Shown: positions 34,128 to 44,513 of the stretch, piece after piece | Layout: the number at the start of each line of letters is the position of its first letter | Position numbering within the stretch: the stretch's first letter is position 1 | Source: Leptolinea sp. UBA4782 | Lineage (GTDB): Bacteria > Chloroflexota > Anaerolineae > Anaerolineales > Anaerolineaceae | Direction: 5' to 3' | NCBI GenBank assembly: GCA_002403095.1 | Contig: DHHC01000019.1 | Span: 3,129-67,128, forward strand | DNA: 64,000 bases | Made by a program: the position numbers and the translations under genes | Notes under the pieces: generated by a model | Database searches by the model: none | The model's input: the letters and a program-made list of their open reading frames with translations, nothing else | Told to the model about the DNA's origin: nothing

Positions 34128-35882
34128 TTACATTATATCCGGCGTTTCAATGCCGAGTATGCTCAACAGGTTACGGATCGCCTGGCGCGAAGCCGCCACC
34201 AGCTGCAGGCGGAAACCTCGAACCTCAGGATCTGCCTGGAGTACCGGGCACTGGTTGTAAAAATCATTGAAAGCGCGTGCCAATTCATAAACATGGGTGC
34301 TCAATACCAGCGGCTTAATATCCCGGGCAGATTTTTGGATCTCTTGCGGCACCCGGCTGATCAAGTCAATCAGGGTGATTTCAACCGGCTGCAACTCTGA
34401 TGGAACTTGCCACTTCGCAGGTATCTCCCCAGCTTTTCGTAAAATGCTGTTCGCCCGTACGGCAGCATACTGGATGTAAGGGGCAGCCTGGCCGTTGAAA
34501 TCCAGGGCTGCATCCCAGTCAAAGGTAACCACCTTGCTGCTGTCGCGTGAAAGCATAGAATAGCGGATGGCGCCCAGTGCAACTGCATGGGCAACCGCCA
34601 GTTGTTGTTGTTGGCTGATCTCAGGGTTCTTGGTTTGTACGATCTCCAGCGCCCTGGATGTGGCTTCTGCCACCAGATCTTCCAGCAGCACTACCGCGCC
34701 GTCGCGTGAAGCGATGGTTACGTTGCCCGGTAGGGTTACGATTTCATACGCCAGGTGGTAACACTGTTTCGCCCAGCTGTATCCCAGCAATTCAAGCGTC
34801 TTGAAAATCTGCTGTAAATACAACGACTGGCGTACATCCACAATGTAAATGGACTGGTCAAGCTGGTATTCTTCGAACTTCTGGATAGCCAGCGAAAGGT
34901 CTTTGGTTGCGTAAAGCGAGGTACCGTCTGAACGCAGAATAACCAGGACACGGTACTTGTCCTTTGTTCCGGAAAACTCATCCAGCGGGATATACACGGA
35001 TCCTTCAGGGCGCTCATCGCATGCCAGCCCTTTTTTAATCAGGGTCCTGACGATCTCCTTGCCGGAATCTTCGACATCACTTTCAAAGTAGAACCGGTCG
35101 AAATGTACACCAAGCAGCTGGTAGATCTGTTCGAAAGCCTCCAGAGACCACTGGCGTGTCTTTTCCCACAGTGACACGATGTCAGGGTCGCGCCTGTCCC
35201 AGCGCGCGAAGAGGGCGCGCACTTCCGGTTCTACAGCCGGGTCTTCCTCATAATACCGGCTGGCTTGAACGTAGATCTCCCCGATCCAGCGCACCCGGTC
35301 TTCGGGCGGCTGCTCGCCATTGTGATATTTCAGGTAGCACCACAGCCATTTGATGACATGCAGGCCGATATCGCCAATGTAATTGGCGCGGATAACTTCA
35401 TTCCCGGCCCATTCAAGGATGTTGCAAACAGCGCTGCCCAGTACCACATTGCGCAAATGACCGACATGAAAGGCTTTATGCGTATTGGGCTGGGAGTATT
35501 CCACCATAATCCGTTTACCGGTCAGCTGCCCCTTTCCAAAAAGCAAACCTTCCCTTTGCACGGTTTCGATCACCTGGCGGGCAAAACTGGAGGGTGAAAA
35601 GGTCAGGTTCAGGTAACCGCGCACAGCCTCAACTTTGCTGATACCTTCAGGAGTACCGAGGTGTTCAGCCACCTGCGTGGCAATCTGCTGGGCCCGTTCC
35701 CCCACAGGGATATGCGATCCCTGCCTGGCTTCCAGCGATGCAGCCTGGAAGAAAGAGGTGGCAATTCCCCACTGCCCGGCAAACGGGATCCACTTCCAAT
35801 CGATTGGTGCAGCCGGGATTTCCTGCTGGGAGAGAAAAGCGCTGATCTGCCGGGTTATTGTTTCTTGGAGCTGCTCAAACAT
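34128..35882 (-). CDS. argS: Arginyl-tRNA synthetase
   Basis: 584 residues, class I synthetase charging tRNA-Arg. N-terminal Arg-specific domain (1-110), HIGH-type HVGHLRN after SQPNTHKAF (about 130-145), VDVRQSLYLQQIF, and the C-terminal DALR anticodon-binding domain (about 465-584) ending RNLLSILGIETPDIM. A KMSKS-like loop is replaced by VTIASRDGAVVLLEDLV, which is usual in this enzyme. It follows rpsT behind a terminator. Confidence 0.97.
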   Translation of the reverse strand: MFEQLQETITRQISAFLSQQEIPAAPIDWKWIPFAGQWGIATSFFQAASLEARQGSHIPVGERAQQIATQVAEHLGTPEGISKVEAVRGYLNLTFSPSSFARQVIETVQREGLLFGKGQLTGKRIMVEYSQPNTHKAFHVGHLRNVVLGSAVCNILEWAGNEVIRANYIGDIGLHVIKWLWCYLKYHNGEQPPEDRVRWIGEIYVQASRYYEEDPAVEPEVRALFARWDRRDPDIVSLWEKTRQWSLEAFEQIYQLLGVHFDRFYFESDVEDSGKEIVRTLIKKGLACDERPEGSVYIPLDEFSGTKDKYRVLVILRSDGTSLYATKDLSLAIQKFEEYQLDQSIYIVDVRQSLYLQQIFKTLELLGYSWAKQCYHLAYEIVTLPGNVTIASRDGAVVLLEDLVAEATSRALEIVQTKNPEISQQQQLAVAHAVALGAIRYSMLSRDSSKVVTFDWDAALDFNGQAAPYIQYAAVRANSILRKAGEIPAKWQVPSELQPVEITLIDLISRVPQEIQKSARDIKPLVLSTHVYELARAFNDFYNQCPVLQADPEVRGFRLQLVAASRQAIRNLLSILGIETPDIM

Positions 35883-35898
35883 GTCTTTGCCTATTCAC

Positions 35899-35925
35899 AA
35901 AAAAGCGGGAGGATGAACTCCCGCT
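35899..35925 (-). terminator. Terminator between rpsT and argS
   Basis: On the minus strand AGCGGGAG, six-base loop, CTCCCGCT and a run of T (plus-strand A-run 35899-35904). It ends rpsT transcription 17 bases before the argS start, so argS needs its own promoter or readthrough. Confidence 0.85.
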
Positions 35926-35992
35926 GCTGGTGTAAACATTATTGGCCCGAAATCCGGGTAACGTGAGTGGCTGAAGGCCACATGAGCTGTGA

Positions 35993-36256
35993 CTATTGCA
36001 AGCTTGATAACTGTTTCATCAAGCGGCTTTTGCGGCGGGCAGCATTGTTTTTATGGATAATGCCTTTTGCTGCAGCAATATCGAGCGCCTGGACTGCCTG
36101 TTTAACAGTTTGTTCAGCCTGTTCTTTTTCCTCTGCCAGCATGAGCACACGGGCACGCTGGACAAAGGTTCGGGCACGGCCGCGGTAAACACGGTTGCGC
36201 AGGCGGCGTTTTTCATTTTGCTTGTTTCGCTTTATTGCAGACTTAATATTAGCCAA
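35993..36256 (-). CDS. rpsT: 30S ribosomal protein S20
   Basis: 87 residues, MANIKSAIKRNKQNEKRRLRNRVYRGRARTF..., normal for S20, which binds 16S rRNA. The start is TTG at 36256 with a strong GGAGGAA upstream. E. coli rpsT also starts with UUG, and weak initiation is part of its autogenous control, so the rare start may be conserved for regulation. Transcribed alone and ended by the terminator at 35899. Confidence 0.97.
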   Translation of the reverse strand: MANIKSAIKRNKQNEKRRLRNRVYRGRARTFVQRARVLMLAEEKEQAEQTVKQAVQALDIAAAKGIIHKNNAARRKSRLMKQLSSLQ

Positions 36257-36403
36257 CTTCGTTCCTCCAAAACTTTATAACCTGAACACGAAGAGTAATT
36301 TTACTGTATGAAGGGTATTTTGTCCAGATACGCACTACTCTTGCGTATTCATTAATCTCATTTTTCCTGTACACTTAAGCCAAACCAACTGCAGGAGTAT
36401 ATC

Positions 36404-38209
36404 ATGGAATATCTTTGGATAGTAATCACACTGGTTGTCGCAGTGCTTGCCTGGTGGCTGGTCAGCCTGATTTGGGGTAAGCCCTGGACGGTAAAGGGTA
36501 TGTTCTTCCGCAGCTTCGCCAGGCTGCTTTTGCGCAGCCCAGAGCTGTTGACCATTATCGGCATCCTCGAAAAGTTCGGTATCCACCGCCACAACGCCAA
36601 ATTTACTGATGCCTCAGAGGCTTTTGAAGATAAGTTTTACCAGTTCTTTCGCAAGGAACAAAAAACCTTGCGCAGTTATGACCGCACCAGGATGGATCCT
36701 GCTGTACGGCTTTCAGCCGATATCATGCAGGTCTTCCTGGATGATTCAGTAGAAGGTGAGCAGTTCAGGCACCACGATTACCCGCTAAACCAAATGTTCG
36801 GCATCCAGTCGGAAATGCCCAACTTCATGATGACCCTCCACCCGGTGGTGAGTAAAAGGGAAGCGGTGAATTATGTCACCCGCCTGGGATTATTTGGAAA
36901 GAAATTCGACCAGGTGTTGGAAGGACTCCATGTCCGCGAAGCGAAGGGCTGCCTGCCGCCCCATTTTGTGATCTTGCGGGTTTTGGATGAAATGAAGAAT
37001 TTCATCAGCACGCCCCCCAGGGAGAACCCACTATATACCGTCTTTGCTGAGAAACTATCCGGGTTGGAAAAGCTCAGCCAGGCAGACAGGACACAATTGC
37101 TCAATGATGCGGCTGCCCAGATCGATACGGTTGTTTACCCGGCTTACCACAAGCTGATTGATTACTTCAGCGCACTGGAACAGAAGACCACCTCAGATGC
37201 AGGGGTTTGGAATCTACCGGACGGTGATGCTTATTATGCCAACCGTTTGCGCACCAACACCACCACCGATTACACACCCGAGCAGGTTCACCAAATCGGG
37301 TTGCAGGAAGTGGACCGCCTTGAAGGCAAAATGCGCAGCATTTTTACTGAACTCGGTTACGGGATGATAGAAAACCCAACCCGCAAACTGAACGAACTTG
37401 GTAAAGACGAGCAGTTCCTGTACCAGAACACGGATGACGGACGCCGGGCTGCCCTGGTCGAATACCAGCGCCTCCTGGATGAGGTAGACAGCAAGCTTGA
37501 CCATTATTTCAATTTACGCCCAAAAGCTGGGATCAAAGTGGAGCGTATCCCTGAGTTTAAAGAGATGACCTCTCCTGGAGCATACTACATGATGCCTTCT
37601 ATGGACGGCAAGCGACCCGGCACATTCTACGCCAACCTGCGCAATATGAAAGAGACCCAGAAATTCGGCATGAAAACGCTGGCCTACCATGAAGGTATCC
37701 CCGGTCACCACTTCCAGATCGCCATCAAGATGGAACTTAAGAAAATACCCTACTTCCGCCGGGTATTACCATTTACAGCATATGAAGAAGGTTGGGCTAT
37801 GTATGCCGAGCAGCTGTGCCGTGAGATCGGTATGTACAAGGATGATCCATACGGTGAGCTGGGCAGCCTGGATTCAGAACTTTTCCGGGCGGTACGCCTT
37901 GTGGTTGATACGGGCATCCATTACAAGCGCTGGACTCGCGAACAGGCTATTGCATACATGCAAGCCCACTCCGCCCAGGAACTTGAAAGCGTGGTAAGCG
38001 AGATCGAGCGCTACTTCGTCATGCCCGGGCAGGCTTGCGCCTACAAGATCGGGATGATCAAAATTGTCGCATTGCGCGAAAAAGCCAGGGCTGCGCTGGG
38101 AGAGAAGTTCGACCTGCGTACCTTCCACGATGCAGTCTTGAAAAACGGCAGCCTGCCGCTGTATATCCTGGAACAGGTAATAGACGAATACATCGCCAAA
38201 CAAAAATAG
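36404..38209 (+). CDS. Membrane-anchored DUF885-family metallopeptidase-like protein
   Basis: 601 residues. One N-terminal transmembrane helix (residues 3-24) precedes an all-helical domain. The DUF885 zinc motif is HEGIPGHHFQ (about 428-437), followed by EEGWAMYAEQLCREIGMY, which supplies the third ligand, and GQACAYKIGMIKI. DUF885 proteins are predicted zinc peptidases; substrates are unknown. ATG follows GGAG. A short inverted repeat ATACGCA...TGCGTAT at 36328-36348 lies upstream. Convergent with the esterase gene. Confidence 0.85.
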   Translation: MEYLWIVITLVVAVLAWWLVSLIWGKPWTVKGMFFRSFARLLLRSPELLTIIGILEKFGIHRHNAKFTDASEAFEDKFYQFFRKEQKTLRSYDRTRMDPAVRLSADIMQVFLDDSVEGEQFRHHDYPLNQMFGIQSEMPNFMMTLHPVVSKREAVNYVTRLGLFGKKFDQVLEGLHVREAKGCLPPHFVILRVLDEMKNFISTPPRENPLYTVFAEKLSGLEKLSQADRTQLLNDAAAQIDTVVYPAYHKLIDYFSALEQKTTSDAGVWNLPDGDAYYANRLRTNTTTDYTPEQVHQIGLQEVDRLEGKMRSIFTELGYGMIENPTRKLNELGKDEQFLYQNTDDGRRAALVEYQRLLDEVDSKLDHYFNLRPKAGIKVERIPEFKEMTSPGAYYMMPSMDGKRPGTFYANLRNMKETQKFGMKTLAYHEGIPGHHFQIAIKMELKKIPYFRRVLPFTAYEEGWAMYAEQLCREIGMYKDDPYGELGSLDSELFRAVRLVVDTGIHYKRWTREQAIAYMQAHSAQELESVVSEIERYFVMPGQACAYKIGMIKIVALREKARAALGEKFDLRTFHDAVLKNGSLPLYILEQVIDEYIAKQK

Positions 38210-38215
38210 CTGCAA

Positions 38216-39205
38216 TCAGGAGATTGACTCGGTCAGGGCATCCATTGTATCGAAAAGGTTTTCCGCTGCTGGTTGGTGGAAAGCCTTTTTTATTGCCTGT
38301 GTCCGTAATGCCAGGCTTTCTTCCACAATTTCATTAATCTTGATGATGTCATACCCGTGCACAGTGCGTTTTGTCTCATGCAGGGTCACCTCCACTCCTT
38401 CAGCTGCCATCCGCCTGGCATACTCAATACCTTCATCATGCAAAGGATCAAACTCTGCTGTTTCTACATATGCGGGCGGCAAGCCGGCCAGCGAGAGGGC
38501 ATGCATGGGAGATGCATAAGGGGAAACAGGCCCTTCCCATCCCTTCAAGTAGAACTCCCACATTTTCCGGTTCGCCAGTGAGTTCCAGACGGGTGTATCC
38601 GTATACAGGTTGGCAGATTCAGTCGTCATGCTGTAATCTGTTACCGGGTAAAGCAGCATCTGCAGGCAGATTTCCGGCCCTTTCTTATCGCGCGCCATCT
38701 GGGCAACAGCCGCCGCCAGGCCTCCACCGGCGCTGTCACCTGCGATTGCTATACGTTTGCGATCAATCCCAATCCGAGATGCATACCGGGTAACCCACAG
38801 GAGTGTAGAGAAACAATCCTCAACCCCGGCAGGGAAGGGATGATCTGGCGCCAGGCGGTAATCCGGCATGACCAGCACAAAAGGTACTTCTTCGGCGATA
38901 CGCAGGAACAACCGCTCCTGCAGCGGGTTACTGCCCAGCACAAACCCTCCCCCGTGGTAATACACCAGGCAGGCTGCCGGTCGATCAATGTTCTCCGGCC
39001 AGACAATTTCAACCGGAAAACGAGTACCATCGAGGCTCTTCAACCTTGTCCTGCGGGTCAAGTAGCCGTCCGGTCGCGGAATCAAACGGTTGGCAATGGC
39101 AACCAGGCTGGCTGCCAGGCGTACAGTAGCCGGTGTGGAATATGGGGTTACTTTTAAAGCAAAATCAGGGTGGATGTCATATTTATCAATTCGGGCTGGC
39201 AGCAT
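38216..39205 (-). CDS. Alpha/beta-hydrolase, hormone-sensitive-lipase type esterase
   Basis: 329 residues. Oxyanion motif YYHGGGFVLGS (about 79-89), nucleophile GDSAGGGLA (about 155-163; Ser157), acid residue in EFDPLHDEG and catalytic His in TVHGYD, so the triad is complete. No signal peptide, so it is cytoplasmic. Substrate unknown, probably short-chain esters. A TATAAT upstream on the minus strand partly overlaps the pgk terminator region, so the gene has its own promoter. Confidence 0.88.
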   Translation of the reverse strand: MLPARIDKYDIHPDFALKVTPYSTPATVRLAASLVAIANRLIPRPDGYLTRRTRLKSLDGTRFPVEIVWPENIDRPAACLVYYHGGGFVLGSNPLQERLFLRIAEEVPFVLVMPDYRLAPDHPFPAGVEDCFSTLLWVTRYASRIGIDRKRIAIAGDSAGGGLAAAVAQMARDKKGPEICLQMLLYPVTDYSMTTESANLYTDTPVWNSLANRKMWEFYLKGWEGPVSPYASPMHALSLAGLPPAYVETAEFDPLHDEGIEYARRMAAEGVEVTLHETKRTVHGYDIIKINEIVEESLALRTQAIKKAFHQPAAENLFDTMDALTESIS

Positions 39206-39233
39206 TGTTAATCCCTTCTACCTGTAATTATAA

Positions 39234-39265
39234 TAAAAAACCCGGCTTCCATCTGGAAGCCGGGT
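39234..39265 (-). terminator. Terminator after pgk
   Basis: ACCCGGCTTCC / GGAAGCCGGGT, an 11-bp perfect stem with a four-base loop; the plus-strand A-run at 39234-39240 gives the minus-strand T-run. It ends the gap-pgk transcript. Confidence 0.93.
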
Positions 39266-39282
39266 CAATTCTATGTCCTGAT

Positions 39283-40458
39283 TTACTTATCCTGCAAGGC
39301 AGCCACACCGGGTAGCACAAGCCCTTCCAGCATTTCCAGCGATGCACCACCGCCTGTGGAAATGTGGGTGATCTTGTCCGTCAAACCAGATTTCTGGATG
39401 GCAGAGACTGAATCGCCGCCCCCAATCACGCTGACAGCTTTACTTTCCGCCACCGCTTTAGCCACACCAAAAGTGCCTTTGGCGAAGTTGGGGAATTCAA
39501 ACACACCCATTGGGCCGTTCCAAACCACGGTGCCGGCTGAAGCAATCACTTTGCCGAAGCTTTCAACCGTTTCTGGTCCGACATCCAGGATGCGCCAGCC
39601 ATCGGGAATAGGACCCATAGGCATCACCCGGAAAGCAGCACCTTCTTCATACTTATCCGCGATGACCACATCCACCGGCAGACGTAATTTTGTACCGCCG
39701 ATTGCCAGCAGCTCGCGGGCAGTTTCCAGGGCTTCATCTTCCACCAGGCTGTCGGCAACCGGGTAACCCTGGGCCTTGAAGAAAGTGTTGGCCATACCGC
39801 CGCCGATCAGGATATTATCGGCTTTGGTCAGCAGGTTCTTAATGACACCAATCTTGTCACTGATCTTGGCGCCGCCCAGAATGGCAACGAACGGGCGCTT
39901 GGGATCATCAATCGCCTGTCCCAGGTACTGGATCTCTTTTTCCATCAGGAAACCAGAGACACCGGGCAGGTATTTCGTCACACCTTCCGTGGATGCATGG
40001 GCGCGGTGGGCTGAACCAAAAGCATCATTCACATACAGCTCAGCCAGTGAAGCCAGCTGGCGTGAGAATTCGGGATCGTTGGCCTCTTCTTCATTGTGGT
40101 AGCGGGTGTTTTCGAGCACCAGCACATCACCCGGCTTGAGGGCTTTTGCAGCTTCTTCTGCCGCCGGTCCAACACAATCTGCCGCGAAGGCGACCTGCTG
40201 GCCCATCAGGCTGCCGAGGTACTCCGCCACAGGTTTCATTGAATATTTGGGGTCGGCAGTACCTTTTGGACGGCCGAGGTGAGAACAAAGGATAACTGCA
40301 GCGCCGTGGTCGAGCAAGTAATGGATGGTGGGCAGTGCACCGCGAATGCGGGTATCATCACCGACAACACCGTCTTTTAAAGGCACGTTGAAATCCACCC
40401 GCACCAGTACGCGCTTTCCCTTTACGTCAACATCTGTAATAGTTTTCTTGCTGAACAT
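39283..40458 (-). CDS. pgk: Phosphoglycerate kinase
   Basis: 391 residues. Glycolytic ATP-forming step from 1,3-bisphosphoglycerate. Seen: [17 protein letters not shown] (residues 14-30), [32 protein letters not shown] and [13 protein letters not shown] near the C-terminus. The ATG at 40458 has AGGAGG five bases upstream; upstream in-frame GTG is within that site. Downstream of gap on the same strand, separated by a 13-bp inverted repeat. Confidence 0.98.
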   Translation of the reverse strand: MFSKKTITDVDVKGKRVLVRVDFNVPLKDGVVGDDTRIRGALPTIHYLLDHGAAVILCSHLGRPKGTADPKYSMKPVAEYLGSLMGQQVAFAADCVGPAAEEAAKALKPGDVLVLENTRYHNEEEANDPEFSRQLASLAELYVNDAFGSAHRAHASTEGVTKYLPGVSGFLMEKEIQYLGQAIDDPKRPFVAILGGAKISDKIGVIKNLLTKADNILIGGGMANTFFKAQGYPVADSLVEDEALETARELLAIGGTKLRLPVDVVIADKYEEGAAFRVMPMGPIPDGWRILDVGPETVESFGKVIASAGTVVWNGPMGVFEFPNFAKGTFGVAKAVAESKAVSVIGGGDSVSAIQKSGLTDKITHISTGGGASLEMLEGLVLPGVAALQDK

Positions 40459-40481
40459 ACACACCTCCTGAAGGATAAAGA

Positions 40482-40528
40482 ATAATGCGTAATCCGCTGC
40501 TTCAGGAGCAAACCAGATTACGCATTAT
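40482..40528 (-). promoter_or_regulatory. 13-bp inverted repeat in the gap-pgk spacer
   Basis: ATAATGCGTAATC and GATTACGCATTAT form perfect 13-bp arms around a 21-base loop. There is no clean T-run, so rather than a simple terminator it may be an RNA stabiliser, processing site or attenuator setting the gap:pgk ratio. Confidence 0.5.
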
Positions 40529-40546
40529 GTTAAGTTGCAATAAAGA

Positions 40547-41617
<1,071 letters not shown>

Positions 41618-41665
41618 TCAGTTTGGATAAAATTTTACCATGCTAGCGCAAGTAATATTAAAACA

Positions 41666-43006
41666 TTAATCAATTTCTTTCCCAGCCAGCGGGCCAGTGC
41701 GTTCATTGAAAAGGTCCATCACCACCTGAGCCAGCCGCGAGGGGTCATGCCGCCAGGTATTGCTCTTGTCTACCAGGGGTGTGCAATAGACCGGGTATTG
41801 TTTATGAAAATTGTCCCCAGGCTTCACCCAATCGCTCTGGCTGGGCAGGTGCCCGTCGAACTGGTTGTTGCAAATAACCAGGTCAAACAACCGGCCACCG
41901 ACATGTTTTTCAATCGCCTTGATGTGGTCATCACAGCTAAATCCATCAGTCTCACCCGGCTGGGTAGCAACATTGCAGATGTAGAACTTTAATGCCTGGC
42001 TGGCACGCATGGCTTCAACAATGTCTGGAACCAGAAGATTGGGAAGGATGCTGGTATACAAGCTTCCCGGACCAACCAGAATCAGGTCGGCGTTCAGGAT
42101 AGCCTGTAGCGCCGGCGGAAATGCCTGGATGTTGGCTGGCTCCAGCCAGACCTTTTGGATTTTACCACCCAGCTGGGGGATGGTGCTTTCGCCGTTGACA
42201 CGGACCGGTTGTGTGCCGTTTTCACCGCTCACCTCAGCAGAGAGGCGTACATCCCGCAAGGTAGAAGGCAGCACTCTGCCCTGTACAGCCAGAACCCGGC
42301 CCGATTCTGCAATGGCTTCCTCAAAACTGCCGGTGATATCCGCCATGGCAGTGATCAACAGGTTGCCAAGGGTATGGCCGTTCAACCCGCTTGAGTTTGC
42401 AAAACGGTACTGGAATATCTGGGATAACAGCTCTTCATCTGTAGACAGGGCTGAAAGGCAATTCCTTATATCTCCAGGCGGTAAAACCCCAAGACGGCTG
42501 CGCAGTTCGCCGGAAGAACCGCCGTCATCAGCTACGGTGACAATCGCAGTCAGGTTGGCTGTGTGAGATTTAATTCCGCGCAACAGTGATGACAGGCCTG
42601 TCCCTCCCCCGATGGCGACAATGCGCGGTCCGCGCTCGCGGCGGCGGTGCATGGCAATGGTTTCGAGGATGGTTTTCCCGGGTTTCATGAACGGCCGAAG
42701 CAAGGAACGGTTTAGTCCCCATAATCCAAGCAGGACCAGCAGAAGGCCCAACCCTCCGAAAATGACAGCCCTTAAAGTCCGGTCGAGAAACCGCAAAGAG
42801 AGGAACGAAAGAATAGGCAGCCACCAGGTTTCAGGGGCTGTCCGGTAGACATCGAGCACCAGCACGGCAAAACCGATCCCCAGCAGGGTGGTTCCCATCA
42901 GGATGACCACCAGCCAGCGTTTAACCCCCAAACCGGGGGTTAACCAGCGGCTTTCCTGGCGGATAAAATTTGCAACAGACTGGAAAAGGTTCTTTTTCAA
43001 ATGCAT
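41666..43006 (-). CDS. yvcK: YvcK/CofD-like gluconeogenesis factor with membrane N-terminus
   Basis: 446 residues: two N-terminal transmembrane helices (about 28-50 and 75-97), then the YvcK domain: RIVAIGGGTGLSSLLRG, TVADDGGSSGELR, PPGDIRNCL, NGHTLGNLL and VGPGSLYTSILPNL. YvcK binds UDP-sugars and links carbon metabolism to cell-wall synthesis; the membrane anchor is an extra found in some phyla. It lies upstream of gap-pgk on the same strand, fitting a glycolysis/gluconeogenesis cluster. It appears leaderless (TATTAT eight bases before ATG). Confidence 0.92.
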   Translation of the reverse strand: MHLKKNLFQSVANFIRQESRWLTPGLGVKRWLVVILMGTTLLGIGFAVLVLDVYRTAPETWWLPILSFLSLRFLDRTLRAVIFGGLGLLLVLLGLWGLNRSLLRPFMKPGKTILETIAMHRRRERGPRIVAIGGGTGLSSLLRGIKSHTANLTAIVTVADDGGSSGELRSRLGVLPPGDIRNCLSALSTDEELLSQIFQYRFANSSGLNGHTLGNLLITAMADITGSFEEAIAESGRVLAVQGRVLPSTLRDVRLSAEVSGENGTQPVRVNGESTIPQLGGKIQKVWLEPANIQAFPPALQAILNADLILVGPGSLYTSILPNLLVPDIVEAMRASQALKFYICNVATQPGETDGFSCDDHIKAIEKHVGGRLFDLVICNNQFDGHLPSQSDWVKPGDNFHKQYPVYCTPLVDKSNTWRHDPSRLAQVVMDLFNERTGPLAGKEID

Positions 43007-43014
43007 ATTGCTGA

Positions 43015-43043
43015 ATAATAACCGTCTTTCAAGGACTCGTCAA
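43015..43043 (-). promoter_or_regulatory. Sigma70-type promoter of yvcK, leaderless
   Basis: On the minus strand TTGACG (43043-43038), a 17-base spacer and TATTAT (43020-43015); the ATG is at 43006. The predicted start is within a few bases of the ATG and there is no ribosome-binding site. Confidence 0.62.
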
Positions 43044-43151
43044 CGATTCATTTGTCCAGCCCAGGGTGGTCACTCCAGGCAGCCACTGCAACTATCCATC
43101 GCTCTGCCAATTTCACAACATCCCTGCCGGAAAATGCGTGGTACCTCACGA

Positions 43152-43160
43152 TGATATAAT
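43152..43160 (+). promoter_or_regulatory. Extended -10 promoter of the aminotransferase gene
   Basis: TGATATAAT: an extended -10 (TGN plus TATAAT), with no clear -35. It gives a leader of about 25 bases that carries the AGGAGGG site for ATG 43192. Confidence 0.5.
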
Positions 43161-43191
43161 CCTGTTAGAAATCACCCACAGGAGGGCATTG

Positions 43192-44511
43192 ATGCATACC
43201 CACTCACTACCAGGACCGAAGGCACAGGAATGGATCAGACGGGATGAAGCAGTGATATCCCCTTCTTACCCGCGCGGTTACCCGCTCGTGATGGATCACG
43301 GCAGCGGCTGCACAATCTGGGATGTGGATGGAAACCGTTTCCTGGATTTCATGGCAGGCATCGCAGTCGCCTCTACCGGATACAGCCATCCCAGGGTGGT
43401 GCAGGCTATCCAGGAACAGGCAGAAAAGTTCATCCACATTTCCTCCGATTTTTACCACCCCAAGTGGATCGAACTGGCTGAAAAAATGAGCCAGCTGGCT
43501 CCCTTTTCCGAACCAGCTGTGTCATTCATGACCAATTCTGGCACTGAAGCGGTGGAGACCGCAATCAAACTGGCACGCTATACCACTGGCAGAACCCAGT
43601 TTATCGGGTTCCTGGGCGGTTTTCACGGCCGCACGATGGGATCAGTAACCTTTACTGCCAGCAAACCCAAATACCACCATGGGTTTTACCCCCTTATGAA
43701 CGGGGTGGTGCATGTACCCTTCCCTGATCTCTACCGGCCGGTGCTGGCATGCAATCCTGGCGAAGGGTACGGGGCCAGGGTGGTCCGTTACATCGAGGAA
43801 GAGATTTTCGGGCACATTTTACCGCATGAAGACACAGCTGGCATCCTGGTTGAGCCCATCCAGGGAGAAGGCGGGTATATCATTCCGGAAGAGACGTTCT
43901 TCCCTGCCCTACGGCAGATGTGTGACCGGTACGGCATCCTGCTAATTGCCGATGAGGTGCAATCCGGGATGGGGCGAACCGGCAAGTGGTGGTCTATTGA
44001 GAACTTCGGCATCGAGCCTGATATTGTCTGCTCCGCCAAAGGAATTGCCTCAGGCGTGCCGCTGGGTGTAATGATGGCACGCAAATCACTGGTAACCTGG
44101 CCAAAGGGATCGCATGGCAATACGTATGGCGGCAATCCGCTTGCCTGTGTTGCTGCCCTGGCTACCATCGACTTGCTGGAAAAAGAATACCTGAAGAACG
44201 CTGCAACGACCGGCCTGTATGCCCAGCAGCAGTTGAAGAAATTGCAGGGCAAGTATGCCTGCATCGGCGATGTGCGCGGGATCGGGCTGATGATCGGGTT
44301 AGAGTTTATCGATCCTGCACATGGAAAGCAGGCAGATCCCGTAATGCGTGACAGGATCGTGGATGAAGCCTTCCTGAAAGGGCTGCTCCTGCTGGGCTGC
44401 GGCGAGAGTGTCATCCGGATTGCACCCCCGTTATGCATCACTCCGGCTGAAGTTGACGAAGGAATCGCCATCCTCGATGAAGTGTTGAGCAAACTCACTA
44501 ACGGAGCCTGA
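43192..44511 (+). CDS. Class-III PLP aminotransferase (4-aminobutyrate/acetylornithine type)
   Basis: 439 residues. Typical class III features: DFMAGIAVASTGYSHPRVVQAI, NSGTEAVETAIKLAR, GFHGRTMGS, EPIQGEGGYIIP, IADEVQSGMGRTGKW and the PLP lysine in SAKGIASGVPLG. Closest in look to GABA/omega-amino-acid aminotransferases; acetylornithine or beta-alanine substrates cannot be excluded. ATG has AGGAGGG upstream. The sensor kinase gene starts two bases after its stop, so the two are co-transcribed. Confidence 0.87.
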   Translation: MHTHSLPGPKAQEWIRRDEAVISPSYPRGYPLVMDHGSGCTIWDVDGNRFLDFMAGIAVASTGYSHPRVVQAIQEQAEKFIHISSDFYHPKWIELAEKMSQLAPFSEPAVSFMTNSGTEAVETAIKLARYTTGRTQFIGFLGGFHGRTMGSVTFTASKPKYHHGFYPLMNGVVHVPFPDLYRPVLACNPGEGYGARVVRYIEEEIFGHILPHEDTAGILVEPIQGEGGYIIPEETFFPALRQMCDRYGILLIADEVQSGMGRTGKWWSIENFGIEPDIVCSAKGIASGVPLGVMMARKSLVTWPKGSHGNTYGGNPLACVAALATIDLLEKEYLKNAATTGLYAQQQLKKLQGKYACIGDVRGIGLMIGLEFIDPAHGKQADPVMRDRIVDEAFLKGLLLLGCGESVIRIAPPLCITPAEVDEGIAILDEVLSKLTNGA

Positions 44512-44513
44512 GA

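Noticed and set aside
43066..43191. Upstream in-frame extension of the aminotransferase
   Set aside because: It would cross the TGATATAAT promoter, and the ATG at 43192 has an AGGAGGG site.
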